The position numbers and the translations under genes were made by a program. A model generated the notes under the pieces. That model had not been told where the DNA came from. It ran no database searches and saw only the letters and a program-made list of their open reading frames with translations. From contig PVNI01000002.1 in NCBI GenBank assembly GCA_003001795.1, positions 186,001 through 250,000 of the forward strand: a stretch of 64,000 nt of DNA, given 5' to 3'. This stretch comes from Actinomadura viridilutea (lineage in GTDB: Bacteria > Actinomycetota > Actinomycetes > Streptosporangiales > Streptosporangiaceae). This document shows positions 47,049 through 57,799 of this stretch, one piece after another (position 1 is the stretch's first letter; each line of letters opens with the position of its first letter).

Positions 47049-47843
47049 CGGCAGCGGCTCCCAGGTACGCCTCGATGACCCGCGGGTCGTTCTGCACCTC
47101 CGCGGGCAGGCCCTCGGCGATCTTCTGGCCGAAGTCCAGCACCGCGATCCGGTCGCTGATCCCCATCACGAGGGACATGTCGTGCTCGATCAGCAGCACC
47201 GTCCGGCCCGAGTCGCGGATCTTGCGGATCAGCTCCTGCAGCTCGATCTTCTCCGCCGGGTTCATGCCCGCGGCCGGCTCGTCCAGCAGCAGCAGCTTGG
47301 GGTCGGTGGCCAGCGCCCGCGCGATCTCCAGCCGCCGCTGGTCGCCGTACGGCAGGTTCTTGGCCGCCTCCGAGGCGCGGTGCGGGATGCCGACGAACTC
47401 CAGCAGCTCCCGCGCCTTCTCGCGGCCCTCGCGCTCCTCGCGGCGGTGCCACGGCAGCCCCAGGCCCGCGCCCACGAACCCGGTGCGGTGGTGCGCGTCC
47501 GCCCCCACCATGACGTTCTCCAGCGACGTCATGTTGTGGAACAGCCGCACGTTCTGGAACGTCCGCGCCACACCCAGCTTGGTGACGACGAAGCGCTTCT
47601 TGCCGTCGATGCGCTTGCCCCTGAAGACCACGTGCCCCTCGGTCGGCCGGTACACCCCGGTCGTGACGTTGAACACCGTGGTCTTGCCGGCGCCGTTCGG
47701 ACCGATCAGGGCGAAGATCTGCCCCTCGTCGATCCGCAGCCGCACCTTGTTGAGCGCCACGACGCCGCCGAAGCGCATCGTCACGTCCTGCAGCTCCAGG
47801 ACCGGCGTGCCGTTCCCCGCCGCGGCGTTCTGCACAGCACCGC

Positions 47844-47847
<4 letters not shown>
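47038..47847 (-). CDS. livG: Branched-chain amino-acid ABC transporter ATPase
   Basis: The second ATPase of the importer (269 aa): Walker A GPNGAGKT, GVARTFQNVRLFHNMTSLENV with its long LivG-type insertion (GADAHHRTGFVGAGLGLPW), signature LPYGDQRRLEIARA, Walker B LLLLDEPAAGMNP and VLLIEHDMSLVMGI. The start is GTG 47847, which overlaps the livM TGA as GTGA. The frame runs further upstream inside livM but has no domain there. It is translationally coupled on both sides. Confidence 0.93.
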
Positions 47848-49012
<1,165 letters not shown>

Positions 49013-49016
<4 letters not shown>

Positions 49017-49978
49017 GCGCGCGCCTGCTGAAGAGACTCACCGAGAATGCCGGTGGGACGGAACATGAGGACCAGGATCAGCACCGAGAACGCCACGACG
49101 TCCCGCCACTGGGAACCGAACAGGCTCGAGCCGTACATCTCGAAGAGCCCGAGCGCGAAGCCGCCGACCAGGGCGCCGCGGATGTTGCCGATGCCGCCCA
49201 GCACCGCGGCCGTGAACGCCTTGATGCCCAGCAGGAAGCCCATGAAGTACCAGGCCTGCTCGAACCGGAGGAAGTACAGGGCCGCCGCCACGCCCGCCAT
49301 CGCGCCGCCGACCGCGAACGTCGCCGACACGACCCGGTCGATGTTGACGCCCATCAGCACGGCGGTCTCCGGGTCCTGCGCCGTCGAGCGGATGCCCCGG
49401 CCCAGCCGGGTGCGGTTCACGAACTGGTCCAGCGCGATCATCATGAGGATCGCGCCGATGAAGATGATCAGCTTGTCGTTGCTGACCTGGACCGGTCCCA
49501 CGTCGATCACGTTGGTGCGCGAGACGAAGTGCTCGTCGAGCGGCAGCCGCCCGCCTTCCTTGGACGTGCCGAACACCCACGGGATGACGATCGTCGCGAA
49601 CAGCTGCTGGAGGAAGATCGACGCGCCGATCGCCGAGATCAGCGCCGCCAGCCGGGACGCCCCCTTCTTGCGCAGCGGCCGGTAGGCGACCAGCTCCAGC
49701 AGCATCGCGCCGCCGCTGGCCACCGCCCCGGCCACCACGGCCATGAGCGCCACCACGCCGATCAGCGCCAGGCCGCCCACGTTCGACACGCCGAGCACCT
49801 GCACGGTGCCCAGGGCGGCGAAGGAGCCGACCATGAAGATCTCCGCGTGCGCGAAGTTGATCAGCCGCAGCACGCCGTAGACCATCGTGTATCCGAGGGC
49901 GACGAGCGCATAGATCGCGCCCAACGCCAGGCCGTCGATGGTGGACGGCCAGAACTGTGAGATGAAGTCTTCCAACAC
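49013..49978 (-). CDS. livH: Branched-chain amino-acid ABC transporter permease
   Basis: A 321-aa LivH-family permease: GLALGAIYALVALGYTMVYGVLRLINFAHAE-type N-terminal helices, GIRSTAQDPETAVLMGVNIDRV for ATPase coupling, and LGGIGNIRGALVGGFALGLFEMY near the end. It pairs with LivM. It is separated by 117 bp from livK, a common spacing between a strongly expressed binding protein and the membrane components. Confidence 0.93.
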
Positions 49979-50095
49979 CTTGAGAAGCCTTTGTGGAAAG
50001 GAGCGGGAGCGCTCGTGGCGCTCCCGCCCCCACGCCGACAGTTCGCCCTCACGAGTGCCGCGAAGGGCTTCGGCCGAAGCCGGGCGTCATGCGCC

Positions 50096-51277
50096 TCAGC
50101 TGCTCGGCTTGGCCTCCGCGCTGTTGCCCAGCAGCGGGATCGTGCGGTCCTTCACCTCGTAGATGAAGATGTCCTTGGTCGCCAGCGACCCGTTCTCGGC
50201 GAACTGGATCTTCTTGCCCGCGCCGTCGAAGCTGACGGTCTTCAGGAACTCGTTGATCTTCTCCGGCTCGGTGTTGCCCGCCTCGACCGCCTTGATCAGC
50301 GCGGTGGCGGCGTCGTAGCCCTCCGCGGAGTAGATGGCCACGTCCGTGCCGAAGCGCTGCTTGTAGGCGGTGGCGAACTGCGCCGCGGTCTGGCTGCTCT
50401 TGCCCGTCGGGTCGATGATGCACCCGCACGACAGCAGCACGCCCTGGGCGTTCTGCTCGCCCGCGCCGTCGATCAGGCCGGTGGCGACCGAACCGTCGCC
50501 GGACATCAGCTTGCCCTTGTACCCGGACTCGCGCAGCTGCTTGAACAGCCGCCCGGCCACCGAGTAGTAGCCGCCGTAGTACACGACGTCCGGCGCGAAC
50601 TGGTTGATCTTGTTGACCGTGGACGAGTAGTCGGTGGCCTTGTCGTCCACCGCGTCGGTCTGGGTCTGCGCGCCCTTGGCCTGCACGGCCTTGGCGATGG
50701 CGTCGGCCAGGCCCTTGCCGTAGTCCTGGTTGTCGTGGACGGTGAAGACCTTCTTGGCCTTGGCGCCGTCGACGATGAACTGGGCGGCGCCCTCGGCCTG
50801 GACCGAGTCGTCGGCCACCACGCGGTGCCAGTACTTCCAGCCCTTCTGGGCCAGCGTGATGTTCGTCGCCGACGGCGACACGCTCGGCACCTTGGCCTCT
50901 TCCAGGATCGGGCCGGTGCTCTGCGACTCGCCCGAGAACGCCGGGCCGATCAGCGCGACGATCTTGTCGTTCTTGATCGCGCCCTGCACCAGGGTGGTGG
51001 CCTGCTCCGGCTTGCCCTGGCTGTCGTAGGTCTTAAAATTGATCTTGACCTTCGGGTTCTTGGCGTTGTACTGCTCGATCGCCAGTTGCGCGCCCTGCTT
51101 GGGCGGGATCACCAGGCCGGAGTTCTCACCGGTGAGGTCCCCCATGAACCCGATGGTGACGCTGTTGCCGTCGCCACCGCCGCTGCCGCCGTCATCGCCG
51201 CCGCAGGCGACGGCGCCAAGCGCCAGCACCGCGCTCATCGCCACCGCGCCGGTGACCCTCATCATGTTGCGCCGCAA
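50096..51277 (-). CDS. livK: Branched-chain amino-acid-binding lipoprotein
   Basis: A type I periplasmic-binding-fold receptor (393 aa from the proposed start) for leucine-type or related amino acids. It has a lipoprotein signal with lipobox GAVAC (Cys25 from this start) and then a Gly/Asp-rich linker. The Peripla_BP_6 domain follows: VTIGFMGDLTGENSGLVIPP, VALIGPAFSGESQSTGPIL, PSVSPSATNITLA, VVYYGGYYSVAG. The start is probably TTG 51277 (GGAAAGG eight bases upstream) or ATG 51265/51262; a longer open frame to 51412 lacks a signal. It heads the liv operon. Confidence 0.92.
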   Translation of the reverse strand: MRRNMMRVTGAVAMSAVLALGAVACGGDDGGSGGGDGNSVTIGFMGDLTGENSGLVIPPKQGAQLAIEQYNAKNPKVKINFKTYDSQGKPEQATTLVQGAIKNDKIVALIGPAFSGESQSTGPILEEAKVPSVSPSATNITLAQKGWKYWHRVVADDSVQAEGAAQFIVDGAKAKKVFTVHDNQDYGKGLADAIAKAVQAKGAQTQTDAVDDKATDYSSTVNKINQFAPDVVYYGGYYSVAGRLFKQLRESGYKGKLMSGDGSVATGLIDGAGEQNAQGVLLSCGCIIDPTGKSSQTAAQFATAYKQRFGTDVAIYSAEGYDAATALIKAVEAGNTEPEKINEFLKTVSFDGAGKKIQFAENGSLATKDIFIYEVKDRTIPLLGNSAEAKPSS

Positions 51278-51565
51278 GGTGCCAACCTTTCCATCCGGAT
51301 CCGGAAGGGATCGGGTACGAAAATCACTCCCCGGCACCGACGTCGAGGGGGAGAAATCGGTCACTCGGGGGCCAGGTATGTCGTACACCGACCGGCCTGC
51401 GCAGATCAGCACCCTCGGGCAGAAGGGTTACTCAGTCGTTACCGCTCCGTGGCCAACAAAACCCGGCCGCCACCAGGGATCATCACGCTGAGTCACGTCC
51501 GCCGGACCGACGGAAGTCGTCCGGTTCCCTGGGGGGCCGGGTTCGCCGCTCGCGGCCGGCGCCGT

Positions 51566-52303
51566 CTACTGCTGACCGGCGGCGCCGGGGCCCGGCTTGG
51601 GACGCGGCCCGGCCCCGTCGGCGCGGCCTTGGGGCTTCGCGGCGGGACCGCCGCCGGGCCGGGCGCCGCCGCCCGGACCGGGCTTGGCGCCGCCCTCGCC
51701 CGCCGCGGGCTTGGCGGGCGTCCCCCCGGCGGCCCCGGCCAGCACGGCCTCGGCCACCGCCCGCATGGTCAGCCTGCGGTCCATCGAGGTCTTCTGGATC
51801 CACCGGAACGCCTCGGGCTCGGTCCACCCGTGGGCGGCCTGCAGCAGCCCCTTGGCGCGGTCGACGATCTTCCGGGTCTCCAGCCGCTCCTGCAGCCCGG
51901 CGACCTCGGCCTCCAGCGCCCGCAGCTCGGTGTACCGGCTCACCGCCATCTCGATCGCCGGCGCCAGGTCGGTCTTGGTGAACGGCTTGACCAGGTACGC
52001 CATGGCGCCGGCCTCGGTGGCCCGCTGCACCAGTTCGCGCTGCGAGAACGCGGTGAGGATCACCACCGGCGCGATCCGCTCCGCGGAGATCCGCTCGGCC
52101 GCCGAGATGCCGTCCAGCACGGGCATCTTGACGTCGAGGATGACCAGGTCCGGCCGCAGTTCGGTGGCCAGCCGGACGGCGGCCTCCCCGTCCCCGGCCT
52201 CGCCGACCACCTCGTACCCGTCCTCCTGGAGCATCTCCTTGAGGTCGAGGCGGATCAGGGCCTCGTCTTCTGCGATCACAACTCGCCGAGCGCTCTGCGT
52301 CAC
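51566..52303 (-). CDS. Response regulator with ANTAR RNA-binding domain
   Basis: A 245-aa protein. The receiver domain (about 1-120) has the acidic pair VVIAEDEALIR, phospho-acceptor Asp in PDLVILDVKMPVLDG, and Thr/Lys positions in VVILTAFSQ and YLVKPFTKTDL. A coiled linker leads to ANTAR (about 135-195; KIVDRAKGLLQAAHGWTEPEAFRWIQ), which binds paired hexaloop hairpins in mRNA to prevent termination. A Pro/Gly-rich tail ends the protein. The start is GTG 52303 (VTQSARRVVIAEDE); the frame opens further upstream into the tRNA. The cognate kinase is not adjacent. Confidence 0.9.
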   Translation of the reverse strand: MTQSARRVVIAEDEALIRLDLKEMLQEDGYEVVGEAGDGEAAVRLATELRPDLVILDVKMPVLDGISAAERISAERIAPVVILTAFSQRELVQRATEAGAMAYLVKPFTKTDLAPAIEMAVSRYTELRALEAEVAGLQERLETRKIVDRAKGLLQAAHGWTEPEAFRWIQKTSMDRRLTMRAVAEAVLAGAAGGTPAKPAAGEGGAKPGPGGGARPGGGPAAKPQGRADGAGPRPKPGPGAAGQQ

Positions 52304-52401
52304 GCGCACGAGACTACCGGGACCCGCTACCCTGGTCTGCGGCAGGTCGGCCGAGACGGCCGGGCTGCCCAGCCCTGTGTGTCCGATTCGTTCGGATACC
52401 C

Positions 52402-52475
52402 GCCCCGATACTCCAACTGGCAGAGAGAGCGGTCTCAAACACCGTCAAGTGTGGGTTCGAATCCCACTCGGGGCA
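52402..52475 (+). tRNA. tRNA-Leu(CAA)-like, short variable arm
   Basis: A cloverleaf folds with a 7-bp acceptor GCCCCGA/TCGGGGC, D arm CTC/GAG with loop GG, anticodon stem GCGGT/ACCGT (one G-U pair) and loop CTCAAAC (anticodon CAA, reads UUG Leu). The variable region is only five bases (CAAGT), and the T arm is GTGGG-TTCGAAT-CCCAC. Discriminator A and CC are encoded. Leu tRNAs normally have a long variable arm, so identity by anticodon alone is uncertain. It is divergent from the ANTAR regulator gene. Confidence 0.8.
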
Positions 52476-52975
52476 CCGCTCGACGCCCCGCCCCGTCCGC
52501 GTGCCGACGGCCCCTCCGCCGCGGCCGCGGACGCGGCGCCACTCTCCTCTTCGCCGAAGCCTTTCCCTCGGACGCCGCGCGCCCTCAGGCGGGCTCGGTC
52601 CTGGGCGCGCTTCGGCCCACCACCGTGAGCTCGCGGCTGTCCGCGAGTAGCGGACCTCGCCGTCGAACTGCCCGGCCGAGTCCTGCTCGACGCAGGCCCG
52701 GGTGAGCGCGGCACCGCCCAAATCCGGCCACCGCTGGGCCAGGCCGTGCGCCGCCGTAGCCGGGCCGTGGCGCCCATTGCTCGGCCCCCGGCAGGACCCC
52801 CGCAAGACACAGGCGACGGGCCCTCTGTCGGCCCCACGACGGCCTCTCGGCGACCGGCTCTCGACAGGCGTCCTGTTCCCGGCCCGTGCCGTCCCCAGCA
52901 GCATGCCGCGGCCACCTGGAGAGGCGGCCTCAGGACGCCGTGCAGTCCCCGCCAGGAGGCCGTCCGTCGTCCCCG

Positions 52976-53130
52976 CACTGCTTCGGCCTGTGCGCGATCG
53001 AGCACACCGCCACCGGCGCGTTCCTCGGCTTCACCGGCCTGTGGACGGCCGACTTCCGTGCCCGCTTCACTCCCGCCGTCGAGATCGGCCCGCGGCCGGC
53101 CCGCCCCACCTGGGGCCGCGGCCATCAGAG
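52976..53130 (+). pseudogene. GNAT (RimJ/RimL-like) acetyltransferase remnant
   Basis: About 50 codons read CFGLCAIEHTATGAFLG, FTGLWTADFRARFTPAVEIG and RPARPTWGRGH, which strongly resemble the central part of RimJ/RimL-type acetyltransferases (pattern IEHxxTGxFLGFxGL...FTPAVEIG...A.WGxGYA). Neither the N-terminal strands nor the acetyl-CoA helix follows in frame, and no start fits, so it is a degraded fragment. Confidence 0.65.
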
Positions 53131-53135
53131 GGTGA

Positions 53136-53174
53136 CGCCGCGGCCCGTCCGCCGGGAAGGGACGGGCCGCGGCG
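53136..53174 (-). terminator. Terminator of the AGCS symporter gene
   Basis: Perfect 15-bp arms (53136-53150 and 53160-53174) with a nine-base loop, 28 bases past the symporter stop on the minus strand. Confidence 0.7.
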
Positions 53175-53201
53175 CTTGAGGACGCGGACGGTGAGGGCCG
53201 G

Positions 53202-54593
53202 TCAGTCGGTGGCGGTCTTCACCGGGACCTCGTCCTGCGGTCCGCGCTGGAAGTAGTCGCGGGTCTCGCGCCACACCAGCGGCGACAGGATCAGCAGTCC
53301 GATCAGGTTCGGCAGCGCCATCAGGCCGTTCATGACGTCGGAGAACAGCCAGACGACGTTGAGGGTCGTGGTGGCGCCGATGAAGGACACCACGACGAAG
53401 ACGATCCGGTAGGGCAGCACGACCGCGCGGCCGAACAGGTACTCCATGCAGCGCTCGCCGTAGTACGACCAGCCGAGCAGCGTGGAGAACGCGAAGAAGA
53501 TCAGGCTGATCGTGACGATGGCGCTGCCCCACGAGCCGGGCAGGCCCTCGTCGAAGGCGGAGGCGGTGAAGGACGCCGCGCCGTCGGGGTTGCCCTTCCA
53601 GACGCCGGTGACCACGATGCACAGGCCGGTGATGCTGACCACGATCAGGGTGTCGATGAAGGTCTGGGTCATCGACACCAGGGCCTGCCGGACGGGGTGG
53701 GTGGTCTTGGCGGCGGCGGCCGCGATGCCGCCGGTGCCGAGGCCGGACTCGTTGGAGAAGATGCCGCGGGCGACGCCCCAGCGCACGGCCTCGGCGACGA
53801 CGGCCCCGGCGAAGCCGCCGCCGACGGCCTCGGTGCCGGTGAAGGCGTCGCCGATGATGGTGCCGAAGGCGGCGGGCACGTCCGCGGCGTTGAACAGCAG
53901 CACCAGCAGGCCGCCGGTCACGTACAGGACGATCATCACGGGGACGAAGGCGCTGGTGAAGCGGCCGATGCTCTTGATGCCGCCGAGGATCACGGCGGCG
54001 GTGAGCGCGGTGATGATCACACCGGTGGCCCAGGTCGGCAGCCCCCACTCCTGCTCGACGTTGGACGCGACGGCGTTGGCCTGCGTCATGTTGCCGATGC
54101 CGAACGCGGCGAAGGCGCCGGCGATGGCGAAGAAGCCGCCGAGGAACACCCCGAGCGGGCCCTTGATGCCCCGGCGCAGGTAGTGCATGGGGCCGCCGCT
54201 CTGCTCCCCGGCGGCGTCGGTGCGGCGGAAGCGCACGCCCAGGAACGCCTCGGAGTACTTGGTGGCCATGCCGACCATGCCGGTGCACCACATCCAGAAC
54301 ACCGCACCGGGGCCGCCGAGGGAGACGGCCGTGGCGACACCGACGATGTTGCCGACGCCGACGGTGGCGGCGAGGGCGGTCGCCAGGGCCTGGTAGTGGG
54401 AGATGTCGCCGTCGGCGCCCTCGTCGGAGCGCTTGACGAACGCGAGCCAGAACGCCAGCCGGAACCGGCGGACCTGCACGCCGCGCAGGACGGCGGTCAG
54501 GTAGACGCCCGTCGCCAACAGCAGCGGGATGAGCAGCCAGGGACCCCAGACGAAGTCGCTGGCGTCGGACAGGAAATCTTCAATGGTCTTCAT
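53202..54593 (-). CDS. AGCS-family alanine/glycine:cation symporter
   Basis: A 463-aa inner-membrane protein of the AlsT/DagA family, which imports alanine or glycine (or glutamine in some species) with Na+ or H+. Signatures are [27 protein letters not shown] near the N-terminus, [11 protein letters not shown], and [29 protein letters not shown]. About ten to eleven helices are present. It lies between the tRNA region and pyk, on the pyk strand with a 153-bp gap, and has its own terminator. Confidence 0.93.
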   Translation of the reverse strand: MKTIEDFLSDASDFVWGPWLLIPLLLATGVYLTAVLRGVQVRRFRLAFWLAFVKRSDEGADGDISHYQALATALAATVGVGNIVGVATAVSLGGPGAVFWMWCTGMVGMATKYSEAFLGVRFRRTDAAGEQSGGPMHYLRRGIKGPLGVFLGGFFAIAGAFAAFGIGNMTQANAVASNVEQEWGLPTWATGVIITALTAAVILGGIKSIGRFTSAFVPVMIVLYVTGGLLVLLFNAADVPAAFGTIIGDAFTGTEAVGGGFAGAVVAEAVRWGVARGIFSNESGLGTGGIAAAAAKTTHPVRQALVSMTQTFIDTLIVVSITGLCIVVTGVWKGNPDGAASFTASAFDEGLPGSWGSAIVTISLIFFAFSTLLGWSYYGERCMEYLFGRAVVLPYRIVFVVVSFIGATTTLNVVWLFSDVMNGLMALPNLIGLLILSPLVWRETRDYFQRGPQDEVPVKTATD

Positions 54594-54746
54594 CGCACCA
54601 CCGGGGGAACGAAGGTTTGGAGAAAGATTTCCTGGACCGTAGGGGGTCGACGCCCCCGCTGTGAAGAGGCGAGAGCCGGACGTTACCGACCTGATCGTCG
54701 CCTGTTCAGCGGTTGTTAGCTGCTGTCGGCCCCGCCGATGGCCTGG

Positions 54747-56189
54747 TCAATCGCGCATGGCGCCGGCGATGGCGTCGCCGATGCGCAGGACGCGCAGGAC
54801 GTTGGTGGAGCCGGGGGTGCCGGGGGGCGAACCGGCCACCACGACGACGCGGTCGCCCTTCTGGCAGCGTCCGAGCTCCAGCAGGGCCTGCTCGACCTGG
54901 CGGAACATCTCGTCGGTGTGGTCGACGTGGGGGACGATGAACGTCTCGACGCCCCAGACGTGGGCCAGGCGGCCGCGGGTGGCGGGCACGGAGGTGAACG
55001 CCAGCAGCGGGATGGGCGACCGGTAGCGCGACAGGCGGCGGGCGGTCTCGCCGGACATGGTGAAGGCGACCAGGGCCTCGGCGCCGACGATCGCGCCGAC
55101 CTCGGCCGCGGCGCGGGCGATGGCGCCGCCGACGGTCTCGGGGATGCGGGTGAGGGTGTGGGTGGCCTGCAGCGACGCCTTCTCGGCGGTCTCGACGATG
55201 CGGCTCATGGTCTGGACCGCCTCGATCGGGTACTGGCCGACGCTGGTCTCGCCGGACAGCATGACGGCGTCCGCGCCCTCGAAGACGGCGTTGGCGACGT
55301 CGGAGGTCTCGGCGCGGGTGGGCCGCGGCGAGGAGATCATCGAGTCCAGCATCTGGGTGGCCACGATCACGGGGCGGGCCTTCTCGCGGCACAGCTCGAT
55401 GGCGCGCTTCTGGACGATCGGGACCTGCTCGAGGGGCAGCTCCACGCCGAGGTCGCCGCGGGCGACCATGACGCCGTCGAAGGCGGCGACGATCTCGGGG
55501 AGGCGTTCCACCGCCTGCGGCTTTTCGATCTTGGCGATGAGGGGGACGCGGACGCCCTCCTCGTCCATGATCTTGTAGCAGGCGGTGGCGTCCTCGGGGG
55601 TGCGCACGAAGGACAGGGCGACCATGTCGACGCCGAGGCGCAGCGCCCAGCGCAGGTCCGCCTCGTCCTTCTCGGTGAGGGCGGGGACGCTGACGGGGAC
55701 GCCGGGCAGGTTGAGGCCCTTGTTGTCGGAGACCATGCCGCCGACGGTGACGGTGGTGCGCACCCGGGGGCCGTCCACCTCGATGACGCGCAGGGACACG
55801 CGGCCGTCGTCGACGAGGATGGTGTCGCCGGGCGCGACGTCGCCGGGCAGGCCCTTGTACGTGGTGGACACCTGCTGGCGGTTCCCGGGGACGTCCTCGG
55901 TGGTGATGGTGAACTCGTCCCCCAGTGTCAGGCGCACCGGGCCGTCGGGGAAGCGTCCGATGCGGATCTTGGGGCCCTGCAGGTCGGCGAGGACGCCGAC
56001 GCCGCGGCCGGTGGCCTCGGCGGCGGCGCGGACGCGGTGGAAGACCTGCTCGTGGAGGGCGTGCTCGCCGTGGCTCATGTTGAGGCGGGCGACGTCGATG
56101 CCGGCTTCCACGAGGCCGCGGATCTGCTCCGCGCTGGAGCAGGCCGGACCGATGGTACTGACGATTTTCGCTCGACGGGTCACGTGCAC
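54747..56189 (-). CDS. pyk: Pyruvate kinase
   Basis: Converts PEP and ADP to pyruvate and ATP in glycolysis. The 480-aa protein begins RRAKIVSTIGPACSS. It has the catalytic MVARGDLGVELPLEQVPIVQK, the lysine/metal region LIAKIEKPQAVE and the effector-domain strings QMLDSMISSPRPTRAE and SGETSVGQYPIEAV. The C-terminal allosteric domain is complete. A DasR-type operator core lies 79 bp upstream of the start, suggesting control by amino-sugar status (inference). Confidence 0.97.
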   Translation of the reverse strand: MHVTRRAKIVSTIGPACSSAEQIRGLVEAGIDVARLNMSHGEHALHEQVFHRVRAAAEATGRGVGVLADLQGPKIRIGRFPDGPVRLTLGDEFTITTEDVPGNRQQVSTTYKGLPGDVAPGDTILVDDGRVSLRVIEVDGPRVRTTVTVGGMVSDNKGLNLPGVPVSVPALTEKDEADLRWALRLGVDMVALSFVRTPEDATACYKIMDEEGVRVPLIAKIEKPQAVERLPEIVAAFDGVMVARGDLGVELPLEQVPIVQKRAIELCREKARPVIVATQMLDSMISSPRPTRAETSDVANAVFEGADAVMLSGETSVGQYPIEAVQTMSRIVETAEKASLQATHTLTRIPETVGGAIARAAAEVGAIVGAEALVAFTMSGETARRLSRYRSPIPLLAFTSVPATRGRLAHVWGVETFIVPHVDHTDEMFRQVEQALLELGRCQKGDRVVVVAGSPPGTPGSTNVLRVLRIGDAIAGAMRD

Positions 56190-56267
56190 AACGCTACTTA
56201 GTTACCTGCCGGTACGGATATTCATGCAGGATACGGTCGTCGCAGATTCATCGATTGGTCTAGGGCA

Positions 56268-56279
56268 AGGTCTAGACCA
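56268..56279. promoter_or_regulatory. DasR-type operator (dre-like) upstream of pyk
   Basis: GGTCTAGACC (56269-56278) is the symmetric core of the published DasR responsive element, ACTGGTCTAGACCACT; here the flanks are AA and AT. A second TGGTCTAG half lies at 56256-56263, giving an outer 8-bp dyad with the right half of the core. Upstream of pyk, the site would fit control of glycolysis by the GlcNAc-responsive GntR regulator DasR. The dasR gene itself is not in the window. Confidence 0.6.
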
Positions 56280-56385
56280 TAGGCTCCTCGGCGTGTCCGA
56301 GACCGTCTCCCGCGCCGCTGTGCGGCCCGCCCGCGGGCGTCGGCCGGGTCTGCTGCCGGAGCCCCTTCTGGAACCCCTCGGAGAG

Positions 56386-56940
56386 TCAGGAGCGGAAGGC
56401 GTCGACGGCGGCTTGGCAGAAGGCCTTGAGGTCGTCGGGCTTGCGGCTGGTGACCAGCGTGTTCGGGCCGTCCCGGCAGATCTGCACTTCCTCGTCCACC
56501 CAGGCGGCCCCGGCGTTGCGCAGGTCGGTGCGCAGACTCGGCCAGGAGGTGAGGGTGCGGCCGCGGACGGCGTCGGCCTCGATGAGCGTCCACGGCGCGT
56601 GGCAGATGGCGGCGACCGGCCTGCCCGCGTCGAAGAAGGCGCGGACGAAGGCGACCGCCTTCGGCTGCATTCGCAGGAAGTCGGGGTTGGCGACGCCGCC
56701 GGGCAGCACCAGCCCGTGGAACGCGGCGGGGTCGACGGTGTCGACGGTGGCGTCGACCTCGAAGGTGTCGGCCTTGTCGAGGTGGTGGAAGGCCTGGACG
56801 CGGCCCGCCCGGGTGGACACCAGGCGCGGTTCGCCGCCCGCCTGCTCGACGGCCGTCCACGGCTCGGTGAGCTCGGCCTGCTCGACGCCTTCCGGCGCGA
56901 CGAGGAAGGCGATGGTCCTGCCCTGCAGATCGGTGGCCAT
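56386..56940 (-). CDS. DJ-1/PfpI-family protein (YhbO/type 1 glutamine amidotransferase-like)
   Basis: A 184-aa protein: TIAFLVAPEGVEQAELTEPW, then HGLVLPGGVANPDFLR and the nucleophile elbow VAAICHAPWTLIEA with the reactive Cys. The end is TSRKPDDLKAFCQAAV, as in stress-related PfpI/YhbO proteins that act as deglycases or chaperones in some reports. ATG 56940 follows AAGGAGG; the frame starts earlier without this site. It is divergent from an AraC-type regulator across 76 bp, which may control it. Confidence 0.92.
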   Translation of the reverse strand: MATDLQGRTIAFLVAPEGVEQAELTEPWTAVEQAGGEPRLVSTRAGRVQAFHHLDKADTFEVDATVDTVDPAAFHGLVLPGGVANPDFLRMQPKAVAFVRAFFDAGRPVAAICHAPWTLIEADAVRGRTLTSWPSLRTDLRNAGAAWVDEEVQICRDGPNTLVTSRKPDDLKAFCQAAVDAFRS

Positions 56941-57016
56941 GACGGCGACCTCCTTCTCGCTTCGGGTCGGCCACCGGTCCCTCTGCCCGCCCGCGGGGAT
57001 GGTATGCAGGGATGTC

Positions 57017-57730
57017 ATGGGCGCCGCGCGCTATCGCGAGGGCCCGGCCCCGCCCGGGTCGGGTCTGGTGTGCCTGTGGTCGCACGGGGCGGCGCCCGAC
57101 GCCGGGGGGCCGTATGTGCAGCGGGTGGTGCCGGACGGCTGCGTCGACGTGATCTGGTGGAGCCGGGACGCGCGGATCACCGTGGCGGGCCCCGACACCC
57201 GCCCGGACCTGGCCGAGATCCTGCCGGGCGAACGCCTGGTCGGGGTCCGGTTCGGCCCGGGGGCGGCACCGCCCGCGCTGGGGGTGCCCGCCGACGCGGT
57301 CCGGGACGCGCGGCCGCCCCTGCGGGAGCTGTGGGGCGCGGACGCGGACCGACTCGGCGAGGCGGTGGCCGCCGCGTCCTCGCCGCACGCAGTGTTGGTC
57401 GGCGCCGTCCTGGAGCGCGCCGCGGCGGCCGGGCCGCCCGACCCGATCGCGCCGGTCGTGGTGCGGGCGGCGGCACGGGGCGTGCCGGTGCGGGACATGG
57501 CCGACATGCTGGGGTTGGGGGAACGCCAGCTGCGCCGCCGGGCGGTGGCGGCGTTCGGGTACGGACCCAAGACGTTGCAGCGGGTGCTGCGTTTCCAGCG
57601 TGCTCTGCGCGAAGCCCGGGCGGGCGTGCCGCTGGCCGAGGCGGCATGCGCCGCCGGATACGCCGATCAGGCTCATCTCGCGCACGACGTCCGCGACCTG
57701 GCGGGAGTGCCGATCCGAGCGCTGCTGTAG
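57017..57730 (+). CDS. AraC-family regulator with DUF6597-like N-terminal domain
   Basis: A 237-aa regulator. The N-terminal part (RVVPDGCVDVIWWSRDARITVAGP, GVRFGPGAAPPALGVP) matches the sensor domain of DUF6597-type AraC proteins. The C-terminal double HTH (about 150-235) has VRDMADMLGLGERQLRRR and ACAAGYADQAHLAHDVRDLAGVPI. ATG 57017 was chosen as the first start after the divergent PfpI gene's promoter region; the frame is open upstream. It probably regulates the PfpI gene or itself. The ligand is unknown. Confidence 0.85.
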   Translation: MGAARYREGPAPPGSGLVCLWSHGAAPDAGGPYVQRVVPDGCVDVIWWSRDARITVAGPDTRPDLAEILPGERLVGVRFGPGAAPPALGVPADAVRDARPPLRELWGADADRLGEAVAAASSPHAVLVGAVLERAAAAGPPDPIAPVVVRAAARGVPVRDMADMLGLGERQLRRRAVAAFGYGPKTLQRVLRFQRALREARAGVPLAEAACAAGYADQAHLAHDVRDLAGVPIRALL

Positions 57731-57799
57731 CTGATTCGCGACGGACTGCGGGGGCTTGTCCCGTTCCATGCGGGGAGACGGCGCTGGTTCACTGTCCGC

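Larger units (their letters stand above)
52478..53201. other. Gene-poor segment 3' of the tRNA
   Basis: This 720-bp stretch downstream of the tRNA has no intact gene. It contains a GNAT-like remnant (52976-53130) and the AGCS terminator (53136-53174). tRNA 3' ends are common integration targets, but no second copy of the tRNA 3' end and no integrase are in the window. It looks like a decayed region. Confidence 0.6.

Noticed and set aside
52402..52475. Using the upstream ATG at 52438 as the start of the ANTAR regulator
   Set aside because: It would overlap the tRNA body; the GTG at 52303 gives the standard receiver-domain N-terminus.
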